Shown here: piece after piece, positions 1-11,517 of the stretch
Layout of the letters: each line of letters opens with the position of its first letter
Numbering within the stretch: the first letter of the stretch is position 1
NCBI GenBank assembly: GCA_021847105.1
Contig: JAJZUT010000008.1
Span: 120,993-184,992, forward strand
Reading direction: 5' to 3'
Length of the DNA: 64,000 bases
Origin: Pseudomonadota bacterium
GTDB taxonomy: Bacteria > Pseudomonadota > Gammaproteobacteria > Steroidobacterales > Steroidobacteraceae
Notes under the pieces: generated by a model
The model's database searches: none
Seen by the model: only the letters and a program-made list of their open reading frames with translations
Told to the model about the DNA's origin: nothing
Translations under genes and position numbers: made by a program

Positions 1-144
1 GGCGCAGATTATCTCAATCACTTCGTGCTACCGAACTTTTACTTCCATATCAGTACCGCGTATGGAATTCTGCGCCACTGCGGCGTGGAGATCGGCAAGC
101 GCGAATATCTTGGCGACATTCCGCTGGTGATGACCCCGAACTAG
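1..144 (+). CDS. DUF1993 family protein, C-terminal fragment
   Basis: Frame 1 is open from the first base to a TAG at 142-144 and gives 47 residues. They include LPNFYFHISTAYGILRHCGVE and a following GKREYLGDIP segment, the usual end of DUF1993 proteins (DinB-like helical bundle, function not established). The start lies outside the window. It points toward the next gene, which runs on the opposite strand, so the two are convergent. The family call rests on recall of the C-terminal pattern only. Confidence 0.75.
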   Translation, partial: GADYLNHFVLPNFYFHISTAYGILRHCGVEIGKREYLGDIPLVMTPN

Positions 145-249
145 TGCCCGTGGCGCCCCTGTGCGACGGCCTCGCAGAGCGCGGTGGCCGTCGCATCGCG
201 GGCCCCTGCGGCGATAGGCCTGCTCCCGCGGGGAAGCGCCGGGTGCCGT

Positions 250-1269
250 TCAGTCACTCACCGGGTCGAGTGCGAGCATGGCGAAGCTGGCCAGCCAATG
301 CTCACCCATGTAATCGCCGGCCACGTGCTCGAGCGCACTGCTCAGATGCACGTTCACCGCATCACTGACTACGCGCTTCAGCGCAGCGGAATCGGGCAGT
401 GCGTCGATGATCCGCCGCCAGCACCACGCGCGCGAGAGATTCAGCCCATCTAGATGGGCGATCTTCCCGTCGCTACGATCGCTCACGGCAGCCGGAACGA
501 ACAGTGTGGGGGGGAGCGCGCGCGCCGCATCCGGCAGAAATGCGCCAAACCACCCTGCAAAGGCATCCGCCTCGAGCACATCGGCCATCAATGCCGCTTC
601 GATCAGCGCCGGGGAGAGAAACTCGTCCTGCGACGGCTCCCAGGCCGGACACGCTTGATCGGCCCCGTACCAGCGCCGGGCGCAGTCTGCGCACAGATCC
701 GCGAACGAGTCGTGGCGTGCGGCCCGGGCGTAATCGCGTGCAAGCATCAGCGCGAATGCTGTGTTGGAGTGCACGCCGGCGCGGATCGGGTACGTGGCAA
801 GCGGCAGAAATGCCTCGAAGCGCCGCTCGAACGCGGCCGCGAGCGGCGCCAGCCGCTGCGCCCAGCCGCGCCCCTGCACGCTCATATGGCGCAGCAGTTC
901 GCCCTGGAGCATCAGCAACCATGCCCAGCCATACGGCCGCTCGAATCCGCGGCTCGATGCCGGTTCGAGATAAGCCAGTTCGCCGGCGACCTTCGCCGCA
1001 GTGAATTGACCCTCGAGCACTGCCCGGATCTGCTCGGCCACCGGCAGCTGCGGAAAGCGGCGGTACAGCCGGGCGAGCAGCCAGTGCGCGTGCACGCACG
1101 AATGCCAGTCAAAGCTGCCAAAAAAAATCGGGTGCAGCTCGCGTGGACTCCTGATGTCCGCCGCATCGGTGAGCACGTGGTCAAGCTTGTTTGGATATTC
1201 ACGCGTGATGTGGCCGAGCGCAATTTGCGCAAATCGCGCGGCAAGTTCAGCGTTAAGCGCAGCGGGCAT
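250..1269 (-). CDS. DUF2891 family protein
   Basis: A 339-residue protein that fits DUF2891 along its whole length. Typical segments are ITREYPNKLDH near residue 20, HPIFFGSFDWHSCVHAHW near 47-64, a Trp/Gly-rich YGWAWLL segment, THPI-like TYPIRAGVHSNTAFAL, and DGLNLSRAWCW close to the C-terminus. The many conserved Trp, His and Asp residues suggest an α/α-barrel enzyme like those acting on sugars, but no reaction is established. There is no signal peptide. It lies 13 nt downstream of the DUF979 transporter gene on the same strand, so it is probably the last gene of the 5-oxoproline operon. A role in that pathway is inference from position only. Confidence 0.8.
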   Translation of the reverse strand: MPAALNAELAARFAQIALGHITREYPNKLDHVLTDAADIRSPRELHPIFFGSFDWHSCVHAHWLLARLYRRFPQLPVAEQIRAVLEGQFTAAKVAGELAYLEPASSRGFERPYGWAWLLMLQGELLRHMSVQGRGWAQRLAPLAAAFERRFEAFLPLATYPIRAGVHSNTAFALMLARDYARAARHDSFADLCADCARRWYGADQACPAWEPSQDEFLSPALIEAALMADVLEADAFAGWFGAFLPDAARALPPTLFVPAAVSDRSDGKIAHLDGLNLSRAWCWRRIIDALPDSAALKRVVSDAVNVHLSSALEHVAGDYMGEHWLASFAMLALDPVSD

Positions 1270-1282
1270 ATCGACCCCTCAG

Positions 1283-2239
1283 TCAAAATCGGAATACGAG
1301 CAGGTACATCAGGGCGACATTGCAGGCAAGCAGCACGATCGCCGTCGGTATCTGCACTTTTATCACGGCATTCCTGTCGGGCAATTCGAGCAGCACCGCC
1401 GGCACGATGTTGAAATTCGCTGCCATCGGGGTCACCAGGGTGCCGCAAAATCCCGAGAGCATCCCGACAGCGCCCATGACCGCCGGATCGCCGCCGAACC
1501 GCTGCACAATCAGCGGCACCCCGACCGCGGCGGTCATCACCGGGAAGGCGGCGAACGCGTTGCCCATCACCGTGGTGAACAGAGCCATACCCACGCAGTA
1601 AACGAGCACTACTGCGAACGGCCGGCCGAGTGGCAGCCAGGCCGTTGCGAGGTGGCCCACCGCGGCCCCCACCCCCGCCAGCGCGAACACGGCGCCGAGC
1701 GCGGCGAGCAACTGGGGCAAGATCAGCGCCCAGCCCATCATGTCGGCGAGCCTCCGGCCCTCATCGAGGGCGGCATGCAGTGGCGCCTTCGACTGCCAGA
1801 GTGCGGTAATGAGCGCAACGACGATGCCGAGCGCGAGCGCGATGAGAGTGACTTCGTGGGGATCGGCCAGCGGCCGACCCGCGAACTCGATCCGGCCGAG
1901 CGTGAACGTACCGGCTACGGCGATGACCGGAATGAGCAGTGCGGGGACGAACAGCGCGTTGCCACGTCGTCCCGCGCGCGTTATGCGCTCCTCGGGTGAA
2001 CTGCGCTCACGCGTGGAGCGTCCCATCGCACCGCTGCCGCCGAGCAGCGCCAGCGCAACCACCAGCACGCCGTTGGCAATGCTGCCGATATCCGAGCCGA
2101 ACAGGAAGCTCACGGCGAGCAGTGCCCAGAAACCCCCGTTACCCCAGCGCTTGGGGTTACTGCGATCGCGGGCGCTGAGCAGCGCGAAGCCGGCGAACAT
2201 CACGCCGGCAAGCGCGTAAATGTCGCCCAACCGGATCAC
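1283..2239 (-). CDS. DUF979 family 5-oxoproline transporter subunit
   Basis: A 318-residue, very hydrophobic inner-membrane protein starting IRLGDIYALAGVMFAG and carrying the DUF979 pattern (FLFGSDIGSIANGVLVV; GNAFAAFPVMTAAVG; FCGTLVTPMAANFNIVP). I chose the GTG at 2239 because GAGGAG lies 5 nt upstream and the family starts here; a longer frame to 2338 only adds Arg-rich sequence. The GTG overlaps the stop of the DUF969 gene (GTGA), indicating translational coupling. DUF969 and DUF979 proteins occur as adjacent pairs and are annotated as the two subunits of a 5-oxoproline transporter, which fits the 5-oxoprolinase encoded upstream. Confidence 0.88.
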   Translation of the reverse strand: MIRLGDIYALAGVMFAGFALLSARDRSNPKRWGNGGFWALLAVSFLFGSDIGSIANGVLVVALALLGGSGAMGRSTRERSSPEERITRAGRRGNALFVPALLIPVIAVAGTFTLGRIEFAGRPLADPHEVTLIALALGIVVALITALWQSKAPLHAALDEGRRLADMMGWALILPQLLAALGAVFALAGVGAAVGHLATAWLPLGRPFAVVLVYCVGMALFTTVMGNAFAAFPVMTAAVGVPLIVQRFGGDPAVMGAVGMLSGFCGTLVTPMAANFNIVPAVLLELPDRNAVIKVQIPTAIVLLACNVALMYLLVFRF

Positions 2240-2915
2240 GATCGCTCCTCGCGCATCATGCGCCGCACCTTTGCGTCGAGCCGCCAGATCCGCACGCCGT
2301 GGATGGCCAAGGCGAGCAGTGCGGTCGGGATGGCCCACATCGACAAACGAAACGGCGCGATGTGATAGCCGCTCTGCGCGAGAAATCCCTTGATCAGCAG
2401 AATCGAGGAGATGGCGATGAAGATGTCCTCGCCGAAAAATGCCCCGACGTTGTCTGCGCTCGCCGCGTAGGCGCGCACCAGGTGACGAACGCTGTCCGGC
2501 ACCACGCCGAAGCGGCTCTCAAGCGCACCCTCGGCCATCGGCGCCACGATCGGGCGCACCATCTGCGCCGGTCCGCCGAGCGAGGTCAGTCCGAGCGCCG
2601 CGGTGAGCTGGCGCAGCGCCAGATACAGCAGAATGATCCGCCCGGCAGTCGCCGCGCGCAGCCGCCCGATCAGCATGCGGGCCCGCTCGCGCAGCCCCTC
2701 GTGCTCAAGCAGGCCGATGACCGGCAGGATCAGCCAGATCAAAGATACGTAACGGGTGTCGTTGTACGCCCGCCCGAGCGCTGCGAGCAGCTGCAGCGGC
2801 CCGATGCCGGCTGCAACCCCGGCGACCAGCGCGGTGGCGAGGATGACGATGAGCGGGTTGAGACCCGCGGCAAAGCCGACCACGAGCACTGCAATCCCGA
2901 GCAGTGGCCAGAGAC

Positions 2916-2919
<4 letters not shown>
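2236..2919 (-). CDS. DUF969 family 5-oxoproline transporter subunit
   Basis: A 227-residue membrane protein starting MSLWPLLGIAVLVVGFAAGL, with several hydrophobic helices and the family segments LIWLILPVIGLLEHEGLRERA and TSLGGPAQMVRPIVAPMAEGA. The ATG at 2917-2919 overlaps the stop of the oxoprolinase gene (ATGA), and its own stop overlaps the GTG of the DUF979 gene, so the three genes are translationally coupled. The role as one half of a pyroglutamate importer comes from the established pairing of DUF969 with DUF979. The oxoprolinase next door supports it. Confidence 0.88.
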
Positions 2920-6527
<3,608 letters not shown>

Positions 6528-6701
6528 GAGGGAATCTTATCAGGCCGATTCGCGCCCGTGGGCGGGGCACGACTCAACACGCCCGCGCCTCTGCGTTCAC
6601 GCATCGCGCTGGCGGAAAATGCTAGGTAAAAGCACGAAGTGCCCGCATCGGGCTGCTGGCTATAGTCGGATGCAGCACAGCTGCCACAGCAAAGGCCCGC
6701 A

Positions 6702-8060
6702 ATGCCCCGCAGCGTCCTCGTCCTACAAGCCCCCGACTCTCCGGCCAAACTCGCGACGATGCTCACCGCGCAGCGCTGGCAGTTGCGGCGCGCGACGCAC
6801 CCGGAGCAGCTGAGCAGCCCGCTGCTCGACCCAGACTGCCACGTGGGGGTCGCGGTATTCGATGAGGCCCTCGAATGCACGCCGGACGAACTCGCCCGCC
6901 TCGCCGAGGGATCCGGCATGGAATGGGTCGCCGTCCTGCCATCGCACCGGGCGCAGGAACCGGACACTGCCCGGGCGTTGACCTCGAGCTTCTTTGATTA
7001 TCACACACTGCCGCTCGATGAGGCGCGCCTGCTCTACTCCGTGGGGCATGCCTACGGCAAAGCACTGCTGCGCCGCGCAACCCTCGCGCCGGCCGCCGCA
7101 GCCGCCGGCCGCTACGGCATGATCGGCGAGAGTCCTGGCATGCTCGCGCTCTACGCCCAGCTCGAAAAAGTCATGCGGGCAGACGCCCCGTTGCTGTTGA
7201 CGGGCGAGAGCGGCGTCGGCAAGGAACTCGCCGCCCGTGCGGTTCACCTCGGCTCGAGCCGCGCCGCCGGTCCGTTCGTGCCGGTCAATTGCGGCGCCAT
7301 GCCTTCATCGCTGGTTGAGAGCCTGCTGTTCGGTCACGAAAAAGGCGCCTTCACCGGCGCACACGAGCGCCAAATCGGCTCGCTCGAGGCGGCGCACGAC
7401 GGCACGATTTTCCTCGACGAAATCGGCGATTTGCCGCTGTCGGCCCAGGCAAGCCTTCTGCGCTTTCTGCAGGAGCGCACCATCATGCGCGTCGGATCCA
7501 CCCGCGAGCTGCGCATCGACACCCGAATCATCGCCGCAACCCATGTGGATCTGCATGCCGCGGTGCGCGCCGGTCGCTTCCGCGACGATCTTTTCTACCG
7601 CCTCAACGTGCTGACCGTGGACCTGCCACCCCTGCGGGCCCGCGAACGCGACAGCCTGCTCCTGGCGCAGCACTTCTTCGACCACAGCAGTACGGGTCGC
7701 GCTCCGGCCCTGCGCGGCTTTTCTGCCGGCGCGCTCGCGGCAATTCGACAGCACGCCTGGCCCGGCAACGTGCGCGAACTGCGCAATCGGATCCAACATG
7801 CCATGGTGATGTCCGATGGCCCCTTCATCACCGTCAAAGATCTGCAACTCAACGCCGCCAGCGTGCCGTTCGTCAGCGGCTCGCTGGCGCACGCTCGCGC
7901 CGGCACCGATCGAGGGCTGATCGAGGCGGCATTGAAGCGCAGTGGCCAGAACGTTACCGCCGCGGCGCGCGAACTCGGTGTCTCCCGCGTCACGCTCTAT
8001 CGGATGCTGCGTCGGCTGCACATCCGGCCGCGGGCCAATGCCTCGCTGCACGAACCCTGA
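6702..8060 (+). CDS. σ54-dependent activator with VpsR-type N-terminal domain
   Basis: A 452-residue bacterial enhancer-binding protein. Residues 1-130 form a degenerate receiver-like domain of the VpsR type. The AAA+ domain has Walker A at 168-174 (GESGVGK), the σ54-contacting GAFTGA loop at 215-220 and Walker B FLDE at 237-240. A Fis-type helix-turn-helix sits near residues 400-440. VpsR proteins drive biofilm matrix genes and can respond to c-di-GMP. The gene is followed after 24 nt by an outer-membrane barrel gene. A textbook σ54 promoter lies upstream of the opposing Gly-rich/C39 operon at 12789-12804, so that operon is the obvious target. The target link is inference. Confidence 0.9.
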   Translation: MPRSVLVLQAPDSPAKLATMLTAQRWQLRRATHPEQLSSPLLDPDCHVGVAVFDEALECTPDELARLAEGSGMEWVAVLPSHRAQEPDTARALTSSFFDYHTLPLDEARLLYSVGHAYGKALLRRATLAPAAAAAGRYGMIGESPGMLALYAQLEKVMRADAPLLLTGESGVGKELAARAVHLGSSRAAGPFVPVNCGAMPSSLVESLLFGHEKGAFTGAHERQIGSLEAAHDGTIFLDEIGDLPLSAQASLLRFLQERTIMRVGSTRELRIDTRIIAATHVDLHAAVRAGRFRDDLFYRLNVLTVDLPPLRARERDSLLLAQHFFDHSSTGRAPALRGFSAGALAAIRQHAWPGNVRELRNRIQHAMVMSDGPFITVKDLQLNAASVPFVSGSLAHARAGTDRGLIEAALKRSGQNVTAAARELGVSRVTLYRMLRRLHIRPRANASLHEP

Positions 8061-8084
8061 GCTTCCAACGAGAAGAGAATAACC

Positions 8085-9128
8085 ATGTGCACCCGACATG
8101 CTCTGCCCACTCTCGCCATGGTCTCAACCCTGCTTGGAGGAGTCCCGCCGACGTTGGCCGCAGAAAGTCCGCCGGCCCCGGCGCCCGTCGGCCAGGCGCC
8201 ACAGACCCCCAAGGCGCCCGCTCCCGCGGCGCAGATCTTCGCGGAGCCAACGGTTCTCACCCCTCGAGGCACGCTCGTGCTTGAGCCCGACGTTCAATAT
8301 GTCCATTCGACCAACAATCAGGTCGCACTGCTTGGTTACACGATATTGCCGGCCTTGACGATTGGCCTAATCGACATACAGCGCATCGAGAGCAACCTCT
8401 CCACCGTCAGCCTGACTGCCCGCTACGGTCTGCTCTCGCGCCTGGAGCTCGAGGTGCGCGTGCCGTACGTAGTCGAGAACACGACCACCGAAACCCGACC
8501 TCTCGCCACCGCCTCGAGCATCAATTCCTTCTTCGACTCCAAAGGCAATGGCATTGGTGACGTTGAGCTCGCGCTGCGCGCCCAGCTCAATGAATTCCGC
8601 GGCAACAACATGGTGTGGATCGGCTCGCTGCGCGTCAAGTCGCGCACCGGCACAAGTGTATTTCAGGAGCCAGTCGATCCCACCTCCGGGCTGCAGACAC
8701 GACTCGCCACCGGTTCCGGGTTCTACGCCGTGCAGCCGGGGCTGACCTTTCTGCTACCGTCAGACCCGGCGGTATTTTTCGGCGGCGCGGCCTATACCTA
8801 CAGTTTCGGACGTAACGTAGGCTATGGCTATGGCTACGTCCATCCGGGCGGCATCCTCGACCTCACCATCGGCATGGGCCTCACGCTCAACGAGCGTTCG
8901 GCCTTCAGCATCGGCTACCAGCAAAGCGTCGTCGCCCAGACCGAGCAGAGCACCGCCGCAACCGGCCGCGCGCTGACCCGGGTCGGCACGCTGCAGCTCG
9001 GCACGCTGCGCTTTGGTGTGACCTATCAGGTGAACCCCAAGACGCTGCTCAACATCACGATCGGTATCGGAGTCACCCGCGACACTCCGGATCTGGAAGC
9101 AACTGTGCGCTTGCCGGTCACGCTCTGA
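8085..9128 (+). CDS. Outer-membrane β-barrel protein, MetA-pathway-type transporter family
   Basis: A 347-residue protein with an N-terminal signal peptide (cleavage after ...PPTLAA, about residue 26), a Pro/Ala-rich linker to about residue 50, then alternating strands typical of the Phenol_MetA_deg-type barrel (LVLEPDVQYVHS; YGLLSRLELEVRVPYV; GIGDVELALRAQL; final strand EATVRLPVTL). It lies 24 nt after the σ54 activator gene and is probably co-transcribed with it. It ends 13 nt from the end of the opposing secreted-protein operon. In Fap amyloid systems a barrel (FapF) exports the fibre subunits; this protein could play that part, but no trimeric coiled coil is visible, so the role is inferred from context. 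Confidence 0.75.
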   Translation: MCTRHALPTLAMVSTLLGGVPPTLAAESPPAPAPVGQAPQTPKAPAPAAQIFAEPTVLTPRGTLVLEPDVQYVHSTNNQVALLGYTILPALTIGLIDIQRIESNLSTVSLTARYGLLSRLELEVRVPYVVENTTTETRPLATASSINSFFDSKGNGIGDVELALRAQLNEFRGNNMVWIGSLRVKSRTGTSVFQEPVDPTSGLQTRLATGSGFYAVQPGLTFLLPSDPAVFFGGAAYTYSFGRNVGYGYGYVHPGGILDLTIGMGLTLNERSAFSIGYQQSVVAQTEQSTAATGRALTRVGTLQLGTLRFGVTYQVNPKTLLNITIGIGVTRDTPDLEATVRLPVTL

Positions 9129-9141
9129 ATCGCCGTAGCGC

Positions 9142-10236
9142 TCAGCGGCCCACCGCAGCGGCAACCTGCGCCTGGATGGCGCTGGCGAGCGTGAGAGATT
9201 TCAGCGCAGCCAAGCTGTTCAAGGTCGCCGTGATCGTCGTCTGTGCCTGAATCTGTGCCCCGCGCACGTCATTCTGCACTGCCGTCGCGATTGCCGTCGC
9301 ATTCGGCAGATTACTGATCACGATGACCGGCGCTGTGCCGACTGCGCCCTGCACCGCAGGAACCGTCACCGGCACGGTGCTCGCAGCCGGACTCGTCGCG
9401 GTCGACGGAGCCGGCGCACTGGCGACCACCGCCGGAGCTGGCGAGGGGCCGACCGAGCTCGGGGGCACGCCCGGCGCCACCGCGGCGCTCGTCGGGTTCG
9501 CAGTCGCCGTGGGCGCGCTGCCACCGCCATTGCTTGTGCCACCAAGTGCGCCCACCGCCACGCCGACCGCACTATTCAGCGCGCTACCGAATTGCGAAAT
9601 CGAACCGGTGCGCGTACCACTCGATCCGATGGTCCCGGTCGACTGCGGCGCCGACGCCACCGCCGTCGGGGCGCTCGTACTCACCGGCACACTCGTACTC
9701 ACCGGCACACTCGTACTCACCGGCACACTCGTACTCACCGGAACATTCGCAATGACCGGAGCACTCGTACTCACCGGAACATTCGCAATGACCGGAGCAC
9801 TCGTACTCACCGAGGCCGGCGCGGCCGCTGCCTCGGCTCCAGCCGAGGCCAATGCATCCGCCGCGGAAGCCCCGGCGCTCGACACCACACTCGGGATTCC
9901 CTGCGCGTTCATGACCTGTACCAGCTGCGCCAGCGGTCCGGAAAGGGTCACCGTGGGCACTCCGCCCGAGGCCAGGCGGTCAAGATTCGAGATCACCAGC
10001 TGAACGTGAGCGACCAGTTGCCCATTGACCTGAACGGCGCGCTCGATGGCGAAGTAGCCGATCAATCCGCTCTGATTCAGGTCCATACCCCCGCGCAACC
10101 GATCCAGCACCTGATCCGATACCACCGGCCAATGCGCCACATCTCCCCGAACAGCCGCCACGGGCAGCTGGGCGGCGAACACCGTTGCGCCGGCCGTCAG
10201 ACACAAGCCCACGAAGACGGGTTTGAACACGTACAT
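9142..10236 (-). CDS. Secreted repeat protein with internal RGG (double-glycine) motif
   Basis: A 364-residue protein; the ATG at 10236 has GGAG 6 nt upstream and begins a signal peptide ending near residue 22. Residues 40-52 read SDQVLDRLRGGMD, with the double glycine at 49-50, followed by FAIERAVQVNGQLVAHVQL. A low-complexity middle holds six-residue VSTSVP/VSTSAP tandem units and long Ala/Pro/Ser stretches, then an Ala/Thr-rich C-terminus. It is the last gene of the Gly-rich/C39 operon, 16 nt after the C39 gene. The RGG region resembles a bacteriocin-type leader cleavage site and recurs in the 160-residue neighbour, so it is a likely C39 substrate (inference). No named family recognised. 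Confidence 0.75.
   Translation of the reverse strand: MYVFKPVFVGLCLTAGATVFAAQLPVAAVRGDVAHWPVVSDQVLDRLRGGMDLNQSGLIGYFAIERAVQVNGQLVAHVQLVISNLDRLASGGVPTVTLSGPLAQLVQVMNAQGIPSVVSSAGASAADALASAGAEAAAAPASVSTSAPVIANVPVSTSAPVIANVPVSTSVPVSTSVPVSTSVPVSTSAPTAVASAPQSTGTIGSSGTRTGSISQFGSALNSAVGVAVGALGGTSNGGGSAPTATANPTSAAVAPGVPPSSVGPSPAPAVVASAPAPSTATSPAASTVPVTVPAVQGAVGTAPVIVISNLPNATAIATAVQNDVRGAQIQAQTTITATLNSLAALKSLTLASAIQAQVAAAVGR
9672..9813. repeat. 18-bp tandem repeats inside the secreted RGG protein gene
   Basis: Four near-identical 18-bp units containing CTCGTACTCACCGG run head to tail. They continue into two longer alternating units that insert GGAACATTCGCAATGACC. Because 18 is a multiple of three, the units encode six-residue repeats and their copy number could change without breaking the reading frame. 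Confidence 0.85.
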
Positions 10237-10252
10237 GGAATTCTCCACACAC

Positions 10253-10960
10253 TCAAAATCGGCTGGCGTCCGGGATCTCGAGGAACTCCAGCGCGAGGGA
10301 ATGACGATCGACCGCCACGGCCATCGGCGGGGCGGTCGGACTGGTCCAATCGGTGCGCAAGTTGAACTGAGCGGCGCGCAGGTCACTGCGGATGACGAAG
10401 AACAGATTACCGATGCGTGCCGCCTCGAATGCCCGTCGAGACATCACCCGCCGGCCAAGGGCCGGATCACCCAGCAGCACCTGCGAGGCATCCGCACCTT
10501 TGACCACCACGAAATGCCGGTAGCCGTGATCCGTGATGAGCGCAATCGCCGGTATGCCAATCTTGAGCAACGTGCTGAGCGGTACCCGCACGCCATCGGC
10601 GACGTAGCCAATGCTGTTGAGGTAGCGCTTCATGTCGAGCAGCGAGAAGCCTTCGCGCCGGATCTCATTGCGATTACCGACTGCAAACATGGCTCGAAAA
10701 ACACTCGCCTCCGTCGTCGGTCGACCGTACTGATACGTCAACAACGTGGCGACCGCCGCCGAGCCACAACTGAAGTCATACTGCTGGTGCACCGTGCGGC
10801 GAAATGCCCAGGCGAACCGCATCTCCTTCAAAGACCGGGTCGGAACGTGAAACGCATAGAGTGCACCGACCTGTATCCAACCGCCGACCGCCCAAGCGCG
10901 CATCGGCGAGCACCCCAATGCGAGGAGCGTCGCGAACAAAATGCAGACCGCCCTGCGCAC
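10253..10960 (-). CDS. C39 family peptidase, Sec-exported (FapD-like)
   Basis: A 235-residue protein starting at GTG 10960 behind AGGAG. It has an N-terminal signal sequence (hydrophobic residues 5-18), so it should work in the periplasm, unlike the C39 domains of peptidase-containing ABC exporters. The papain-like triad is visible: Cys65 in QQYDFSCGSAA, His149 in YRHFVVVKG and Asp165 in GDPALG. C39 enzymes cut after double-glycine leaders, and two neighbouring secreted proteins carry an RGG site. FapD of the Pseudomonas functional amyloid system is of this type. It sits 10 nt after the 160-residue protein gene and 16 nt before the repeat protein gene. Confidence 0.88.
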   Translation of the reverse strand: MRRAVCILFATLLALGCSPMRAWAVGGWIQVGALYAFHVPTRSLKEMRFAWAFRRTVHQQYDFSCGSAAVATLLTYQYGRPTTEASVFRAMFAVGNRNEIRREGFSLLDMKRYLNSIGYVADGVRVPLSTLLKIGIPAIALITDHGYRHFVVVKGADASQVLLGDPALGRRVMSRRAFEAARIGNLFFVIRSDLRAAQFNLRTDWTSPTAPPMAVAVDRHSLALEFLEIPDASRF

Positions 10961-10970
10961 CGCACCGCTC

Positions 10971-11453
10971 CTACTGCGGATTGGTCAGCTGCAGATTGAG
11001 GATGGTCGAGTTCTGAATCAGCACGTTGTTGCCAGTGTTCTGGATGACGATCGGAATACCGGCTGAATTTGAAAACGCGCTGTTGCTGATGGCGTTCGAC
11101 CCGGTTGTCAGCTGCGAGGCAACGTTACCGGCAACGGTGCCGGTGGCGGTATTCTGATTCACGTGCACGTCAGTGCCCCCGCGGGCAGTCGCGAGCTGTT
11201 GATCGGTGATGACCGCGGCACTGAGCAGCGCCACACGTCGTTCGGGACGCGCCTCGGTCGGTCGCTGCGCGGGTGCAGCCGGTCGAGCGCCCTGCTGTGC
11301 CACAGGAGCCGCGGAGACGTTCCCGCCCGCGCCGTGCAAACCAGTACGAACCCGTTGATGGAGGGGCGGAGCTGGGGTACCAGCCCGCGCGCCACTCATC
11401 CCGACCAGCCCGCTCGCGACGATCAGCACGGTAAGTGCGCTGCGATGATTCAT
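10971..11453 (-). CDS. Small secreted protein with RGG motif and QNTG module
   Basis: A 160-residue protein; the ATG has AGGAG upstream and starts a signal peptide cleaved near GARA (residue 24). Residues 83-95 read TDQQLATARGGTD with the double glycine at 92-93, matching the RGG site of the repeat protein. The C-terminal part (about 122-155) reads ISNSAFSNSAGIPIVIQNTG and continues into a Val/Leu/Asn-rich end. It closely parallels the C-terminus of the Gly-rich protein encoded 64 nt upstream. A β-rich, asparagine-rich module of this sort fits a fibre subunit or nucleator. No named family recognised; role inferred. Confidence 0.78.
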   Translation of the reverse strand: MNHRSALTVLIVASGLVGMSGARAGTPAPPLHQRVRTGLHGAGGNVSAAPVAQQGARPAAPAQRPTEARPERRVALLSAAVITDQQLATARGGTDVHVNQNTATGTVAGNVASQLTTGSNAISNSAFSNSAGIPIVIQNTGNNVLIQNSTILNLQLTNPQ

Positions 11454-11517
11454 GGTGATCTCCTAAAACGTCCGGAGCGAGCGCGTTGCCGCGCTGCGCC
11501 CCGGAGCGTTCCCGTCA

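Noticed and set aside
6620..6640. σ54-like TGGCGGAAAATGCT upstream of the activator gene
   Set aside because: The spacing between GG and GC is two bases too short.
9323..10003. Ala/Thr/Gly-rich plus-strand frame with tandem LVLTGT repeats
   Set aside because: Antisense shadow of the repeat region in the secreted RGG protein gene; no start signal.
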